A DNA stretch of 64,000 nt from JBAMOY01 sp037071015 (GTDB taxonomy: Bacteria; Bacillota_I; Bacilli_A; RF39; UBA660). Positions 19,057 to 27,556 of the stretch are shown here, piece after piece; positions within the stretch are counted from its first letter, which is position 1; each line of letters starts with the position of its first letter. A program made the position numbers and the translations under genes. The stretch spans positions 1-64,000 of the forward strand of contig JBAMOY010000001.1 in NCBI GenBank assembly GCA_037071015.1, in the 5' to 3' direction. The notes beneath the pieces were generated by a model, which saw nothing but the letters and a program-made list of their open reading frames with translations, was not told the DNA's origin and searched no databases.

Positions 19057-19092
19057 AATAATGATCTATGTAAATGGATCGTTATTTTTTTT
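19057..19092 (+). terminator. terminator after htpG
   Basis: AATAATGATC pairs with GATCGTTATT around a short loop and is followed by a run of T residues. Confidence 0.65.
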
Positions 19093-19101
19093 AATAAATG
19101 G

Positions 19102-19130
19102 CTTAAAATTTCTAGTAAATGTGCTATAAT
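19102..19130 (+). promoter_or_regulatory. extended -10 promoter of the GDSL gene
   Basis: TGC-TATAAT (TATAAT at 19125-19130) with a weak CTTAAA at the -35 position, 17 bases upstream. It lies 25 bases before the GDSL start. Confidence 0.5.
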
Positions 19131-19155
19131 AGTAGCGTTGTAAAAGAGGGATATA

Positions 19156-19878
19156 ATGGCAAAATATAGTAAAAAAAGCAAGAAAAAGAGTAGCGTAACG
19201 AAACGAGAACTTGTTAATAAAATAGAGCAAATAAAAATTATTAATGTTAGTTTGCTAGTAATTATTATACTGTTATCTTTATTTATTAGTATACATTTTA
19301 TGAGAGTTGATCATGGACCAAAAATAGTTAACAAGATAAATAAAATATTAGACGACAATTATGTTTTTTTAGGAGACTCTATTACTGAAGGATATAATCT
19401 TGATAAGTACTATAACAATTATCCGGTTGTTAATAGTGGCGTTGGAGGTTATAATACAGATAATATTTTAGAAAAATTAAATAAAATGGTTTATCGTTAC
19501 AATCCAACAAAAGTCTTTTTATTGATTGGTACCAATGATATTGCTCAAGGTCATAGTAAAGAACATATTATCAATAATATTCAAAAGATTATTGATAATA
19601 TCAAACAAAACAGAAAATATGCTGATATTTATGTAGAGTCGATCTACCCAATAAATGCTAATAAAGAAAAAGTGCGTAGTAATGAGCTAATTAAGGCAAT
19701 TAATGAAGATATTAAAAAAATTTGTAAAGAAAATAATGTTACATATATTAATACTTATGATTTATTAATAGATGAAGATGGTAACTTAAAAGATGAATAT
19801 TCAAACGATGGACTACATTTAACCGAAAAAGGATATGATGTTGTTACTAGTAAAATAAAACCTTATTTACATAGTTAA
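19156..19878 (+). CDS. membrane-anchored SGNH/GDSL hydrolase
   Basis: A 240-residue protein with a basic N-terminus (KYSKKSKKKSS), one transmembrane helix at about 31-50 (VSLLVIIILLSLFISIHF) and an extracellular SGNH hydrolase domain. Block I is FLGDSITEG (catalytic Ser), block II the conserved glycine in NSGVGGYN, block III LIGTNDIA, and block V NDGLHLTEKGY (Asp and His). Such enzymes remove acyl or acetyl groups from lipids, polysaccharides or peptidoglycan. The topology points to a cell-surface substrate, but which one is unknown. The next gene follows after 13 bases. Confidence 0.87.
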   Translation: MAKYSKKSKKKSSVTKRELVNKIEQIKIINVSLLVIIILLSLFISIHFMRVDHGPKIVNKINKILDDNYVFLGDSITEGYNLDKYYNNYPVVNSGVGGYNTDNILEKLNKMVYRYNPTKVFLLIGTNDIAQGHSKEHIINNIQKIIDNIKQNRKYADIYVESIYPINANKEKVRSNELIKAINEDIKKICKENNVTYINTYDLLIDEDGNLKDEYSNDGLHLTEKGYDVVTSKIKPYLHS

Positions 19879-19891
19879 AGGAGATATAATT

Positions 19892-21133
19892 ATGAATATA
19901 AATGAATTAATTGAAAGTGCTGAGAAAGAATGTGTTGGACAATTTAGAGAAATTGAAAAGATTTGCTTAAATAACAGTAAAAAAGTGTTGGACGCCTTTC
20001 ATCACCATAACGTTTCAGAAATTCATTTTACGGAAACAACGGGGTATGGATACGGTGATATAGGGAGAGATGTAATTGAAAAAGTTTATTGTGATGTTTT
20101 AGGTGCTGAGGATAGCTTAGTACGAAATCAATTTATATCAGGTAGCCATGCTTTAAATGTTGCTTTATTTTCAATATTACGACCAAATGATATTCTTTTA
20201 AGTATTAGTGGTAAGCCATATGATACTTTAGATGAGGTAATAGGAATTAAAGAAAATCCCAGTTCTTTAAAATCATTTGGTGTCAAGTATGAACAGATTG
20301 ATTTGCTTGATAATGATTTTGATTATCAAAAGATTGAGCAAATTTTAAAAAACAAAAAAATTAAACTTATTGAAATACAACGTTCACGTGGTTACGCACT
20401 AAGAGAAAGTATTACTATTGACAAAATAGCTGGCATCATTAAATTTGTTAAAAAGCTTGATAAAAAGGTAATAATAATGGTAGATAACTGCTACTGCGAA
20501 TTTGTTGAAGAAAAGTCGCCATTAGAAGTTGGCGCCGACCTCATAGTTGGTTCATTAATTAAAAATTTAGGGGCTGGAATTGCACCTAATGGTGCCTATA
20601 TAGCTGGACGTCAAGATCTTGTCAAGTTAGCTGGTGAAAGGTTAACTTTGCCAGGTGAAGGAAAAGAAGTAGGTCCAACTTTAGGAATAAATAAATCCCT
20701 TTTACAAGGGTTATATATGGCTCCGAGCGTAGTAGCTAGTGCCTTAAAAACGGCTGTTTTGTCTAGCTTGGTATTAGAAAAATTGGGATACGAAGTTATG
20801 CCTAAATATGATTCTCAACGAGCAGACATTGTTCAAACAATAATTTTTAATGATCCGACTAAATTAATTAAATTTTGTCAAGGTATTCAGATGGGCTCAG
20901 CAATTGATGCTCATGCAGTGCCAGAACCAACTGATATGCCGGGCTATGATGATAAAATTATAATGGCATCAGGGAGTTTTACACAAGGATCATCAATCGA
21001 GCTATCCTGTGATGGACCATTACGCCCACCATATATTGCTTTCTTACAAGGCTCAATAACATATGATTATGGAAAATTAGGGTTAAAAACAGCTTTATTA
21101 AAATTAGAGGAAAATGATAATGACTATAGATAA
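19892..21133 (+). CDS. ynbB: methionine gamma-lyase/aluminium-resistance family PLP enzyme (YnbB-like)
   Basis: A 413-residue PLP-dependent enzyme of the aluminium-resistance protein family, related to cystathionine beta-lyase and methionine gamma-lyase and often found next to glnR/glnA in Bacilli. The PLP lysine is K224 in VGSLIKNLGAG, and other landmarks are HFTETTGYGYGDIGRD, FISGSHALNVALF and the C-terminal SCDGPLRPPY. Full length. The physiological substrate of the family is not established; carbon-sulfur lyase activity is assumed from homology. It follows the GDSL gene by 13 bases and overlaps the next gene by 14 bases. Confidence 0.88.
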   Translation: MNINELIESAEKECVGQFREIEKICLNNSKKVLDAFHHHNVSEIHFTETTGYGYGDIGRDVIEKVYCDVLGAEDSLVRNQFISGSHALNVALFSILRPNDILLSISGKPYDTLDEVIGIKENPSSLKSFGVKYEQIDLLDNDFDYQKIEQILKNKKIKLIEIQRSRGYALRESITIDKIAGIIKFVKKLDKKVIIMVDNCYCEFVEEKSPLEVGADLIVGSLIKNLGAGIAPNGAYIAGRQDLVKLAGERLTLPGEGKEVGPTLGINKSLLQGLYMAPSVVASALKTAVLSSLVLEKLGYEVMPKYDSQRADIVQTIIFNDPTKLIKFCQGIQMGSAIDAHAVPEPTDMPGYDDKIIMASGSFTQGSSIELSCDGPLRPPYIAFLQGSITYDYGKLGLKTALLKLEENDNDYR

Positions 21134-21392
21134 CAATAATATTGATTTGGAGCAATTAACTGATTATTTGCAGACAAATCATATGCACAAAAACTATAAT
21201 GGCCTTTATTTAACTGAACAGCAGGTAGAAATTTTAACTCGTTATGGATTCGACTATCGTAACTATAATAATCTTAAAAGTTTATTATTTGATCTTGAAA
21301 TTTTTTTAAATAATGAAATAGATTGTGAAGATTTAGAACTTATTTCCCAAGAAATAGCTGAATTTTCTTATTATCATGATAGTAAAAAATAA
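21120..21392 (+). CDS. hypothetical acidic protein (90 residues)
   Basis: An acidic, helical protein rich in Asn and Tyr with no recognised domain. It overlaps the end of ynbB by 14 bases, so it is translationally coupled. The ATG at 21120 sits 9 bases after GAGG and is preferred over the ATG at 21114, which is only 3 bases from it. The palindromic terminator at 21391 ends the operon. Function unknown. Confidence 0.6.
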   Translation: MTIDNNNIDLEQLTDYLQTNHMHKNYNGLYLTEQQVEILTRYGFDYRNYNNLKSLLFDLEIFLNNEIDCEDLELISQEIAEFSYYHDSKK

Positions 21393-21410
21393 GACTCATT
21401 AATGAGTCTT
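21391..21410. terminator. bidirectional terminator
   Basis: AAGACTCATT/AATGAGTCTT is a perfect 20-base palindrome between convergent genes, flanked by A and T tracts on the proper sides. Confidence 0.75.
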
Positions 21411-22262
21411 ATTGTATGTGTATATTTTATATAAAGATTGATGATTCAATGGAATAAGATTTAAAATATCATTGTCGATATAGTTATTTTTTCCCGTATA
21501 TATATTTCCAAAAGTTTGAATTAAATTTCTATCAAAACCTATAGTATCTAAATAAGATATGTAATCATAGAACTGTTCAATACTTAACCTGTTAATATTA
21601 ATTCCGCTAATGGCGTTTAGGACCATTATTAAAAAGCAGAATGTTTCAGAATTAATGTTAGGTTCATAAATGCCATTTTTATTTAAAACATATTTGTGTG
21701 ATAAACTTCGTATATTCTTGTTAGTATTTAAATATTTGGCCGGTGAGGCATTATTAGCACCTATTTTACAAGAATCTAAATCGCCTATTTTTATAGTACC
21801 CGTTTTAGTGTTTATTAAAAAATTAGCCTCATGTATATCGGTAATGTAAAAGTTAGGATAACTATGCACTTTATTTAAAACGTTCTGAATTTGTTTCAAT
21901 ATACGAATTTTATCGGCCATTGTCAAACGATTTGTCTCTAATGCTTGAGCAAAATTAATACTGTCTTGAATAAAAGGCATAGCAAAGCCATTGATTTGGT
22001 GATCGATGCTTATTAAATAGTTAGGAAATATCAATTCAGGAATATTGATATCCTTTTTATTATAAAGTAAAGCGTTAATGGTGTACAATTTATTACTGAA
22101 ATACTCTCCTTCGGTAATAAAGAACTTTTTAAAAAGACTGTGTTCTTTAATCCATTTATAATGATTGTTAATAATGTATAATTCACCTTCAGTACTTATT
22201 GAGAAAACCTCATATTTCTTCAAATTTTTAAATTGTCTACTAGTAATATCATATATATTCAT
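21399..22262 (-). CDS. protein-kinase-fold protein
   Basis: A 287-residue protein with the C-lobe signature of protein kinase-like enzymes. The catalytic loop YITDIHEANFLIN (H-x-D variant with D and N) and the metal-binding DLD in IKIGDLDSCK (DFG equivalent) are both present at proper distance. The N-lobe has no glycine-rich loop, but a lysine-bearing strand is possible in the EYFSNKLYTIN region. It has no membrane segment, so it differs from PrkC-type receptors and resembles lipopolysaccharide-kinase/AarF-like or spore-type kinases. Target unknown. The ATG at 22262 follows AAGGGA and is chosen over an in-frame TTG upstream. It is monocistronic on the - strand, convergent with ynbB. Confidence 0.7.
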   Translation of the reverse strand: MNIYDITSRQFKNLKKYEVFSISTEGELYIINNHYKWIKEHSLFKKFFITEGEYFSNKLYTINALLYNKKDINIPELIFPNYLISIDHQINGFAMPFIQDSINFAQALETNRLTMADKIRILKQIQNVLNKVHSYPNFYITDIHEANFLINTKTGTIKIGDLDSCKIGANNASPAKYLNTNKNIRSLSHKYVLNKNGIYEPNINSETFCFLIMVLNAISGININRLSIEQFYDYISYLDTIGFDRNLIQTFGNIYTGKNNYIDNDILNLIPLNHQSLYKIYTYNKTH

Positions 22263-22361
22263 ATAAATCAAATCCCTTGGTTGTATATAATATACTATTA
22301 ATTTTAAAAAGTCAAAATTTACATAAATGTGTCAAATTTGTAAAAATAATTTTAAACTTTC

Positions 22362-22391
22362 TTGACGCTAAACATAGTTGTTTCATATACT
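22362..22391 (+). promoter_or_regulatory. promoter of the muramidase-like gene
   Basis: TTGACG at 22362-22367, an 18-base spacer and TATACT at 22386-22391; an adjacent TATAAT is at 22392-22397. A palindrome at the expected start of transcription follows at once. Confidence 0.55.
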
Positions 22392-22399
22392 TATAATAG

Positions 22400-22417
22400 A
22401 GTATGGTATACCATACT
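22400..22417. promoter_or_regulatory. perfect 18-bp palindrome, likely operator
   Basis: AGTATGGTA joined to TACCATACT without a spacer, placed just after the -10. The position and symmetry fit a dimeric repressor site. No regulator gene is adjacent. Confidence 0.6.
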
Positions 22418-22469
22418 GTGAGAACAACCACAAAAGTGGGTTCCATCTTGGAATAAAAGGGGAAAATAG

Positions 22470-22491
22470 CGAACTGAATAGTTCGTTTTTT
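22470..22491 (+). terminator. leader terminator upstream of the muramidase-like gene
   Basis: CGAACT-GAAT-AGTTCG followed by TTTTTT sits between the promoter and the gene, about 75 bases before the start codon. Two hairpins precede it: AACCAC/GTGGGTT (about 22425-22443) and TTCCA/TGGAA (22441-22453). The layout is that of an attenuated or riboswitch-like leader. I could not assign it to a known riboswitch class. Confidence 0.6.
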
Positions 22492-22567
22492 CTATCCAAT
22501 TTGACAGATATTTAGATATTTGCTAAGATATTGCATGTCGCTTGAAAAATTGTAATGAGGTGAAAAA

Positions 22568-23239
22568 GTGAATATTAGACAAAAAACAATTGCTACAGTG
22601 ACATGTATAGCAGTTATCGGTTTGTTTCATGGTTCAAGTTTAATCAAGGAAAATACGACGGTAGTTGATAGTAATAATAATTTGACAGCAGCAGCATCTT
22701 TGGTATTTACTCCAAATACTGCTAAAAGTGAAATTCAAGAGACAGAATCATCAGAAGATGCGTCGGTGGAAGTTGAACAAACTGAGCAAGTGAAAGAAAT
22801 AGAAACTCAAAAAGAAAATAATATTGTTTATGATGGCATGACATTAGAAGAACTTTCAGCTAAATTGGACCGTTCATTGAATTCTGCTTTAGCCGGTAAA
22901 GGTTCAGCCTTTGCATCATATTCTATAGAACTAGGACTTGATCCATATTTGGCTTTGGCTATAGTTTTAGAAGAAACCGGATGCAAATGGGAGTGTAGTG
23001 AGTTAGTTAAACAATGTAATAATGTTGGTGGCCAAAAAGGTTCACCAGGTTGTTGGGGTGGTAGTTATCGTTCCTTTCCAACTTTAGAAGATGGTATAAA
23101 AGGTTATTTAGATAACTTATATTATAATTATTATGCTAAAGGATTAACCACACCAGAAATGATTAACCCAATATATGCTGAAAGTACTAGTTGGGCATCA
23201 AATGTTAATAATTATATTGAACAAATAAGGAATGCTTAA
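22568..23239 (+). CDS. exported glucosaminidase/lysozyme-like protein
   Basis: A 223-residue protein starting with GTG behind GAGGTG. It has an N-terminal export or anchor helix (TIATVTCIAVIGLFHG), an acidic linker (about 50-80) and a C-terminal lysozyme-fold domain from about residue 95. Diagnostic segments are SIELGLDPYLALAIVLEETG (likely catalytic Glu in LEETG), NNVGGQKG, YRSFPTLEDGIKGYLDNLY and the final SWASNVNNYIEQ, all matching bacterial glucosaminidase/transglycosylase domains that cut peptidoglycan. Extra cysteines (CKWEC, C in KQCNN, C in SPGCW) may form disulfides outside the cell. Its leader carries a palindrome and a terminator, suggesting tight control of a wall hydrolase. Confidence 0.8.
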   Translation: MNIRQKTIATVTCIAVIGLFHGSSLIKENTTVVDSNNNLTAAASLVFTPNTAKSEIQETESSEDASVEVEQTEQVKEIETQKENNIVYDGMTLEELSAKLDRSLNSALAGKGSAFASYSIELGLDPYLALAIVLEETGCKWECSELVKQCNNVGGQKGSPGCWGGSYRSFPTLEDGIKGYLDNLYYNYYAKGLTTPEMINPIYAESTSWASNVNNYIEQIRNA

Positions 23240-23313
23240 AGGTGAGGAAACTCATCTTTTTGATTTGAAAAAGTAAAGCAAACGTAGTATAATTATGAAC
23301 ATAGGAGGAAGAT

Positions 23314-23868
23314 ATGAAAAAGTTAGTTAACGAATTTTTGAACATGTCACTTATGACATCGATAATTTTAATTATCGTCGGAGCTATTTTATTAATTTTA
23401 CCGGGCTTGTCGTTATCAGTAATGTGTTATGCTATCGCAGCTATTTTTATTATTAATGGTATTATGATGGCGTATAATAGTTATCAGGTAAGCGGTCAAA
23501 TTAAACTGTTTGATGGCTTTACTTGGGGAATATTATGTATAATAATTGGTGCCTTTCTAATTTTTAACCCTAATATTTTTATTTCAATTATTCCAATTAT
23601 ATTAGGTTTGTGGATTATCATTAATAGCTGTTTTAAATTACGTATCTGCATGGTTATGGATAAAGATAATGATTTTGCGCCAGCTTTAGTAATGTCATTA
23701 GTTACTTTAGTTTGTGGATTATTCTTATTATTTAATCCTATCGATAGTGCTGAAGTATTAACTAGAATTATCGGTTTAGTTATTATAATTTATGCTACGA
23801 TTGATTTGGTAGAAACGACAACTTTTAAAAGAAATATTAAGAAAATAGAAAAAATATTTAAGGATTAA
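23314..23868 (+). CDS. HdeD-like DUF308 membrane protein
   Basis: A 184-residue integral membrane protein with about six hydrophobic helices arranged as repeats of the DUF308/HdeD type (ILIIVGAILLILPG, WGILCIIIGAFLIFNP, LVTLVCGLFLLFNP); each repeat ends in an asparagine-proline or glycine-rich turn. In E. coli the HdeD relative is linked to acid resistance, but the molecular role is unknown. A good Shine-Dalgarno (AGGAGG) marks the start. A hairpin follows. Confidence 0.8.
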   Translation: MKKLVNEFLNMSLMTSIILIIVGAILLILPGLSLSVMCYAIAAIFIINGIMMAYNSYQVSGQIKLFDGFTWGILCIIIGAFLIFNPNIFISIIPIILGLWIIINSCFKLRICMVMDKDNDFAPALVMSLVTLVCGLFLLFNPIDSAEVLTRIIGLVIIIYATIDLVETTTFKRNIKKIEKIFKD

Positions 23869-23887
23869 GCGGAATATGATATAATCT

Positions 23888-23916
23888 TACTAGACTTTGT
23901 TTAGTAAGATTTTTTG
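23888..23916 (+). terminator. terminator after DUF308 gene
   Basis: ATCTTACTA and TAGTAAGAT pair around GACTTTGTT and are followed by TTTTT. A TATAAT-like sequence just before it may start transcription of the next gene. Confidence 0.6.
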
Positions 23917-23924
23917 GTGATATC

Positions 23925-24770
23925 ATGAATGAATGTAAAGAACTAGAAAAAAGTATAATAAAAAAATACCGTAAAGATATTTGGTCTAAATTTGTTAAAG
24001 CTATTAATGAATATCAGTTAATTCAAGAAAATGATAAAATAGCAGTATGTATATCTGGTGGTAAAGATTCTTTTTTAATGGCCAAATGCATGCAAGAAAT
24101 ACAAAAACATGGTAAAATGGCTTTTAATTTGGAATTTATTGTTATGAATCCTGGATATAGTCAAAGAAATCTTGATTTAATTAAGAAAAATGCTGCAAAA
24201 ATGCAAATTCCTATAACGATATTTGAAAGTGATATATTTAGTATTGTGACTAATGTAACCGAGGGGAATCCATGTTATTTATGTGCGCGAATGCGGCGAG
24301 GGTGTCTATATAGTTATGCTAAAGAATTAGGTTGTAACAAAATAGCTCTAGGACATCATTTCGATGATGTTATTGAAACAGTTCTATTAAATATGTTTTA
24401 TGGAGCTGAATTAAAATCGATGATGCCCAAATTACATAGTACTAATTTTAAAGGAATGGAATTAATAAGACCAATGTATCTTATTAAAGAAAAGGATATT
24501 GTTGCTTGGGCTAAATATAATAAACTACAATTTCTTAACTGCGCATGTCGCTTTACTGAGAAGGTACATAATAAAGAAGAGGAATCGAAAAGAAGAGAAA
24601 TTAAAGAACTTATTAAACAATTAAAAAATTATAATTCTAACGTTGATCATAATATTTTTAAAAGTGTTGAAAATATTAATTTAAATACAGTTATCGCCTA
24701 TAAAAAAGATGGTAAAATATATAATTTTTTAGACAAATATAATGAAGAAGGTGAAGAAGATGACAAATAA
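23925..24770 (+). CDS. TtcA-like PP-loop tRNA thiolase
   Basis: A 281-residue ATP pyrophosphatase of the TtcA/TilS superfamily. The PP-loop SGGKDS is at 44-49. A CxxC pair in NPCYLCARMRRG and the later conserved GHHFDDVIETVLLNMFYG match TtcA-type enzymes, which bind an iron-sulfur cluster and thiolate a tRNA base (2-thiocytidine-32 in proteobacteria). A further cysteine pair, FLNCACRF, lies near residue 205. The exact tRNA target in Bacillota is uncertain, so I give no symbol. It overlaps gltX by 11 bases, so a tRNA modification gene and a tRNA synthetase are co-transcribed. Confidence 0.8.
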   Translation: MNECKELEKSIIKKYRKDIWSKFVKAINEYQLIQENDKIAVCISGGKDSFLMAKCMQEIQKHGKMAFNLEFIVMNPGYSQRNLDLIKKNAAKMQIPITIFESDIFSIVTNVTEGNPCYLCARMRRGCLYSYAKELGCNKIALGHHFDDVIETVLLNMFYGAELKSMMPKLHSTNFKGMELIRPMYLIKEKDIVAWAKYNKLQFLNCACRFTEKVHNKEEESKRREIKELIKQLKNYNSNVDHNIFKSVENINLNTVIAYKKDGKIYNFLDKYNEEGEEDDK

Positions 24771-26400
24771 AGATTTAGCAAATTTAATTTTTCCTAATAT
24801 TACCAAGACAATTGAGGATTATGAGGCTGAATATCCCCAAAGAGAATTAACCCCTGATCAGAAAGTTACTAGATTTGCACCATCTCCAACTGGCTATATG
24901 CATATTGGTGGTGTTTATCAAGCATTAATTGATTTTATGCTTGCCAAAAATTCTAATGGTATTTTTTACCTACGTAATGAAGATACTGATAGTGCTCGCG
25001 AGGTTAAGGATGCTACTAAATTAATCATGGATACTTTACAAAACTATAATCTCATTCCAGATGAATACGAATATGATAATAAAATTGTTGGAAATTATGG
25101 CCCTTATATTCAAAGTGAAAGAAAAGAAATCTATCATACATTTATAAAACATTTAATTGAAATTGGCCGAGCATATCCGTGTTTTTGTGCTAAGGAAGAC
25201 TTAGATGATATGCGCCATGGTCAGGAGGAAAGAAAGAAAAGAACTGGTTATTACGGTTTGTATGCCAAATGTCGAAAATTAAGTGTTGAAGAACAAATTA
25301 AACGTATTAAAAATAATGAACCATATGTTATTCGATTTCGCTCTAAAGGTAATTTTGACAATAAAATTATTTTTGATGATTTGGTTAAAGGAAAATTAAG
25401 TTTGAGTGAAAACGATATCGATGATGTTATCATGAAATCAGACAATATGTTGCCAACTTATCATTTTGCTCATGTAGTTGATGATCATTTAATGCATACA
25501 ACACATGTGGTTAGAGGTGAAGAATGGTTGCCTAGTGTCACAAAACACATTGAAATGTTTGAAGCCTTTGGTTTTGAACCGCCTAAATATATTCATACTC
25601 CATTGATTATAAAAAAAGATGGTAATGCTGTCAGAAAAATCAGCAAAAGAAAAGATCCAGAAGCATCTATGTCTTATTATGATGAAAAGGGATATCCTGT
25701 TTTAGCTGTTATCGAATCATTGATGACAATAATTAATTCCAATTATGAGGAATGGCATCACGAACATCCTGAACAAAATTTTACCGATTTTATTTATAAT
25801 CCTGATAAGATGTCATCTTCAGGAGCACTGTATGATTTAATTAAATTGGAAGATATTTCTAAAGACATTATTTCTAAGATGACCAAAGAGGAACTTTATG
25901 AAGCGTCTTATACATGGGCTAAGAAGTATTCTGGCAGTTTAAAACATTTAATTGAATTAGATACCAATTATTATAAAGATATTTTAAATATTGAAAGAGA
26001 ACAGTTAAAACCTCGCAAAGACATAGCAAAATATAGTGATATTGAAAATTTAATATGGTATATGTATGATGAAAAATTTCAGCCAAATGATTATGAATGG
26101 GGTAAAATAACTGATAAAGAAGAGATAAAATTAATTTTAAAAACTTATATGGATAAGTATTTTATCGATAATAAAGAAGAATGGTTTAATGGTGTTAAGC
26201 AGTTAGCAGACGAATTGGGTTATGCCTCTAATATGAAGGAATATAAGAAAAATCCAGACGATTATAAAGGTAATGTAGCTGATGTAGCGACCGTTTTAAG
26301 AGTAGCATTAACTAGTAAGGCTCAAACACCTGATTTATACGAAATAATGCACTTGTTTGGTAGTAACCGCATTAATAAGAGATATAAATGTTTTTATTAA
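24760..26400 (+). CDS. gltX: glutamyl-tRNA synthetase
   Basis: A 546-residue class I aminoacyl-tRNA synthetase specific for glutamate. The HIGH-type motif is in FAPSPTGYMHIGG (about 39-51) and the KMSKS equivalent is RKISKRKDP (about 291-299). The catalytic domain is preceded by about 35 extra residues compared with common bacterial GltX, and the family is divergent. The start at 24760 is chosen because GAAGGTG lies 7 bases upstream; an in-frame ATG at 24742 is possible. It overlaps the TtcA-like gene by 11 bases and is followed by a strong terminator. Whether it also charges tRNA-Gln cannot be read from this window. Confidence 0.9.
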   Translation: MTNKDLANLIFPNITKTIEDYEAEYPQRELTPDQKVTRFAPSPTGYMHIGGVYQALIDFMLAKNSNGIFYLRNEDTDSAREVKDATKLIMDTLQNYNLIPDEYEYDNKIVGNYGPYIQSERKEIYHTFIKHLIEIGRAYPCFCAKEDLDDMRHGQEERKKRTGYYGLYAKCRKLSVEEQIKRIKNNEPYVIRFRSKGNFDNKIIFDDLVKGKLSLSENDIDDVIMKSDNMLPTYHFAHVVDDHLMHTTHVVRGEEWLPSVTKHIEMFEAFGFEPPKYIHTPLIIKKDGNAVRKISKRKDPEASMSYYDEKGYPVLAVIESLMTIINSNYEEWHHEHPEQNFTDFIYNPDKMSSSGALYDLIKLEDISKDIISKMTKEELYEASYTWAKKYSGSLKHLIELDTNYYKDILNIEREQLKPRKDIAKYSDIENLIWYMYDEKFQPNDYEWGKITDKEEIKLILKTYMDKYFIDNKEEWFNGVKQLADELGYASNMKEYKKNPDDYKGNVADVATVLRVALTSKAQTPDLYEIMHLFGSNRINKRYKCFY

Positions 26401-26432
26401 AAGTAATATTTTTTAAATATTACTTTTTCTGT
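26398..26432 (+). terminator. terminator after gltX
   Basis: AAAAGTAATATTT pairs with AAATATTACTTTTT around a short T loop, overlapping the stop codon. Confidence 0.7.
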
Positions 26433-26524
26433 CTAAAAATGTCAATTACACATTAAATATATAGTTAAAATATAATATATCGTTATAAAAATGGTAAAAT
26501 ATATAATATAAGGAGGGAATTATA

Positions 26525-26728
26525 ATGAGCATTAGAGAAAACATCAACAGATTAAAAGAAGCTAAAAATTGGGCACTAAATAACCAAGTATCTGGTTTAG
26601 TGGATAACCAAAGGTTTACGCAACTATTTTCTGATGTTTTAGATTTACTGAAAATAAGTAAAAGCAAACAGGAAACTCCTATACAATATGTAAAAAACAA
26701 AGCTAATTCATTTGTGAATTTTGAATAA
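26525..26728 (+). CDS. small hypothetical protein (67 residues)
   Basis: A monocistronic small gene with a strong Shine-Dalgarno (AAGGAGGG) and its own terminator (26733), so it is probably real. The product is helical and polar, with no recognised domain or membrane segment. It lies between gltX and the agr genes without evident linkage to either. Confidence 0.6.
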   Translation: MSIRENINRLKEAKNWALNNQVSGLVDNQRFTQLFSDVLDLLKISKSKQETPIQYVKNKANSFVNFE

Positions 26729-26732
26729 CTTT

Positions 26733-26752
26733 AGAGCAATTGCTCTTTTTTT
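26733..26752 (+). terminator. terminator after the 67-residue gene
   Basis: AGAGCAATTGCTCT is a perfect palindrome followed by a T run. Confidence 0.7.
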
Positions 26753-26836
26753 GTCGAATTTTGTTGTCATAAATGGAAAATTATGGTAATATTAAATAGC
26801 AGTAATTAGCCTATCGCAAACAGAAAGAGGAGAAAC

Positions 26837-27556
26837 ATGTTTAATTTTATCGTGTGCGATGATCACAAAGTGATAAGGAATAATGTCGAAAGGGTCATCG
26901 ACCAAGTAATGATGAAAAATGCTAATGCTTATAAAAAGCATATTTTTGATGACTACAACGAGGACTTTAACAAAGTAATGAAAAGTAAATTGGCTTCTAA
27001 AATCTATATTTTAGATTTGGAAACCAAAACTAGTTCAGGGACATTGATTGCTGAAAAAATAAGAGAAAATGATATTAATAGTATTATTATTTTTTTAACT
27101 TCTCATGAAGAATTAGCTTACCAAATTATAAAAACACAGTTAATGTGTTTAACTTTCATTTCAAAAAAGGATGATTACAAAAATTTGTTATTAAGTGCCG
27201 TATCTAAGTCTATTGATATGGTTGGTAAAGTGCAAGCAATTCGTTTTAAAAATCAAGGGACTATATATACTATTCCTATAAAGGATATTTTATATGTTAC
27301 TCGAGATAGTATTGAAAGAAAATGTCTTATTAAAACTGATTATGGTATTTTCTTGAACCCTAAACCATTAAATGAATTAGGCTTAGAATTAAAAGATTAT
27401 TTTGTTCAAACACATAGAGCATGTTTTATTAATAAGAATAGGTTTAGAAAGATAGATATTAAAAGAAGAAAGATCGTATTTGATACAGGAGACGAGATAG
27501 ATTTATTATCTGACGGTTACAAAAAGGAAGTGTATAAGGAATGTTGCAAGTTATAA
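26837..27556 (+). CDS. agrA: AgrA-like LytTR response regulator
   Basis: A 239-residue response regulator. The receiver domain shows CDDHK near the N-terminus, phospho-acceptor D60 in YILDLETK, and FLTSHEE. A LytTR DNA-binding domain occupies about 135-236 (IPIKDILYVTRDS, FVQTHRACFINKNRF). This is the architecture of AgrA, which binds paired direct repeats to activate quorum-sensing targets. Gene order is unusual: agrA precedes agrC, and the two overlap by 16 bases. The peptide genes agrD and agrB face them on the other strand. A Shine-Dalgarno (GAGGAG) lies 6 bases before the start. Confidence 0.87.
   Translation: MFNFIVCDDHKVIRNNVERVIDQVMMKNANAYKKHIFDDYNEDFNKVMKSKLASKIYILDLETKTSSGTLIAEKIRENDINSIIIFLTSHEELAYQIIKTQLMCLTFISKKDDYKNLLLSAVSKSIDMVGKVQAIRFKNQGTIYTIPIKDILYVTRDSIERKCLIKTDYGIFLNPKPLNELGLELKDYFVQTHRACFINKNRFRKIDIKRRKIVFDTGDEIDLLSDGYKKEVYKECCKL

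Noticed and set aside
22400..22491. Known riboswitch (c-di-AMP ydaO, c-di-GMP) in the muramidase leader
   Set aside because: The conserved core sequences of these classes are not visible and the leader is short. It remains an unassigned structure.
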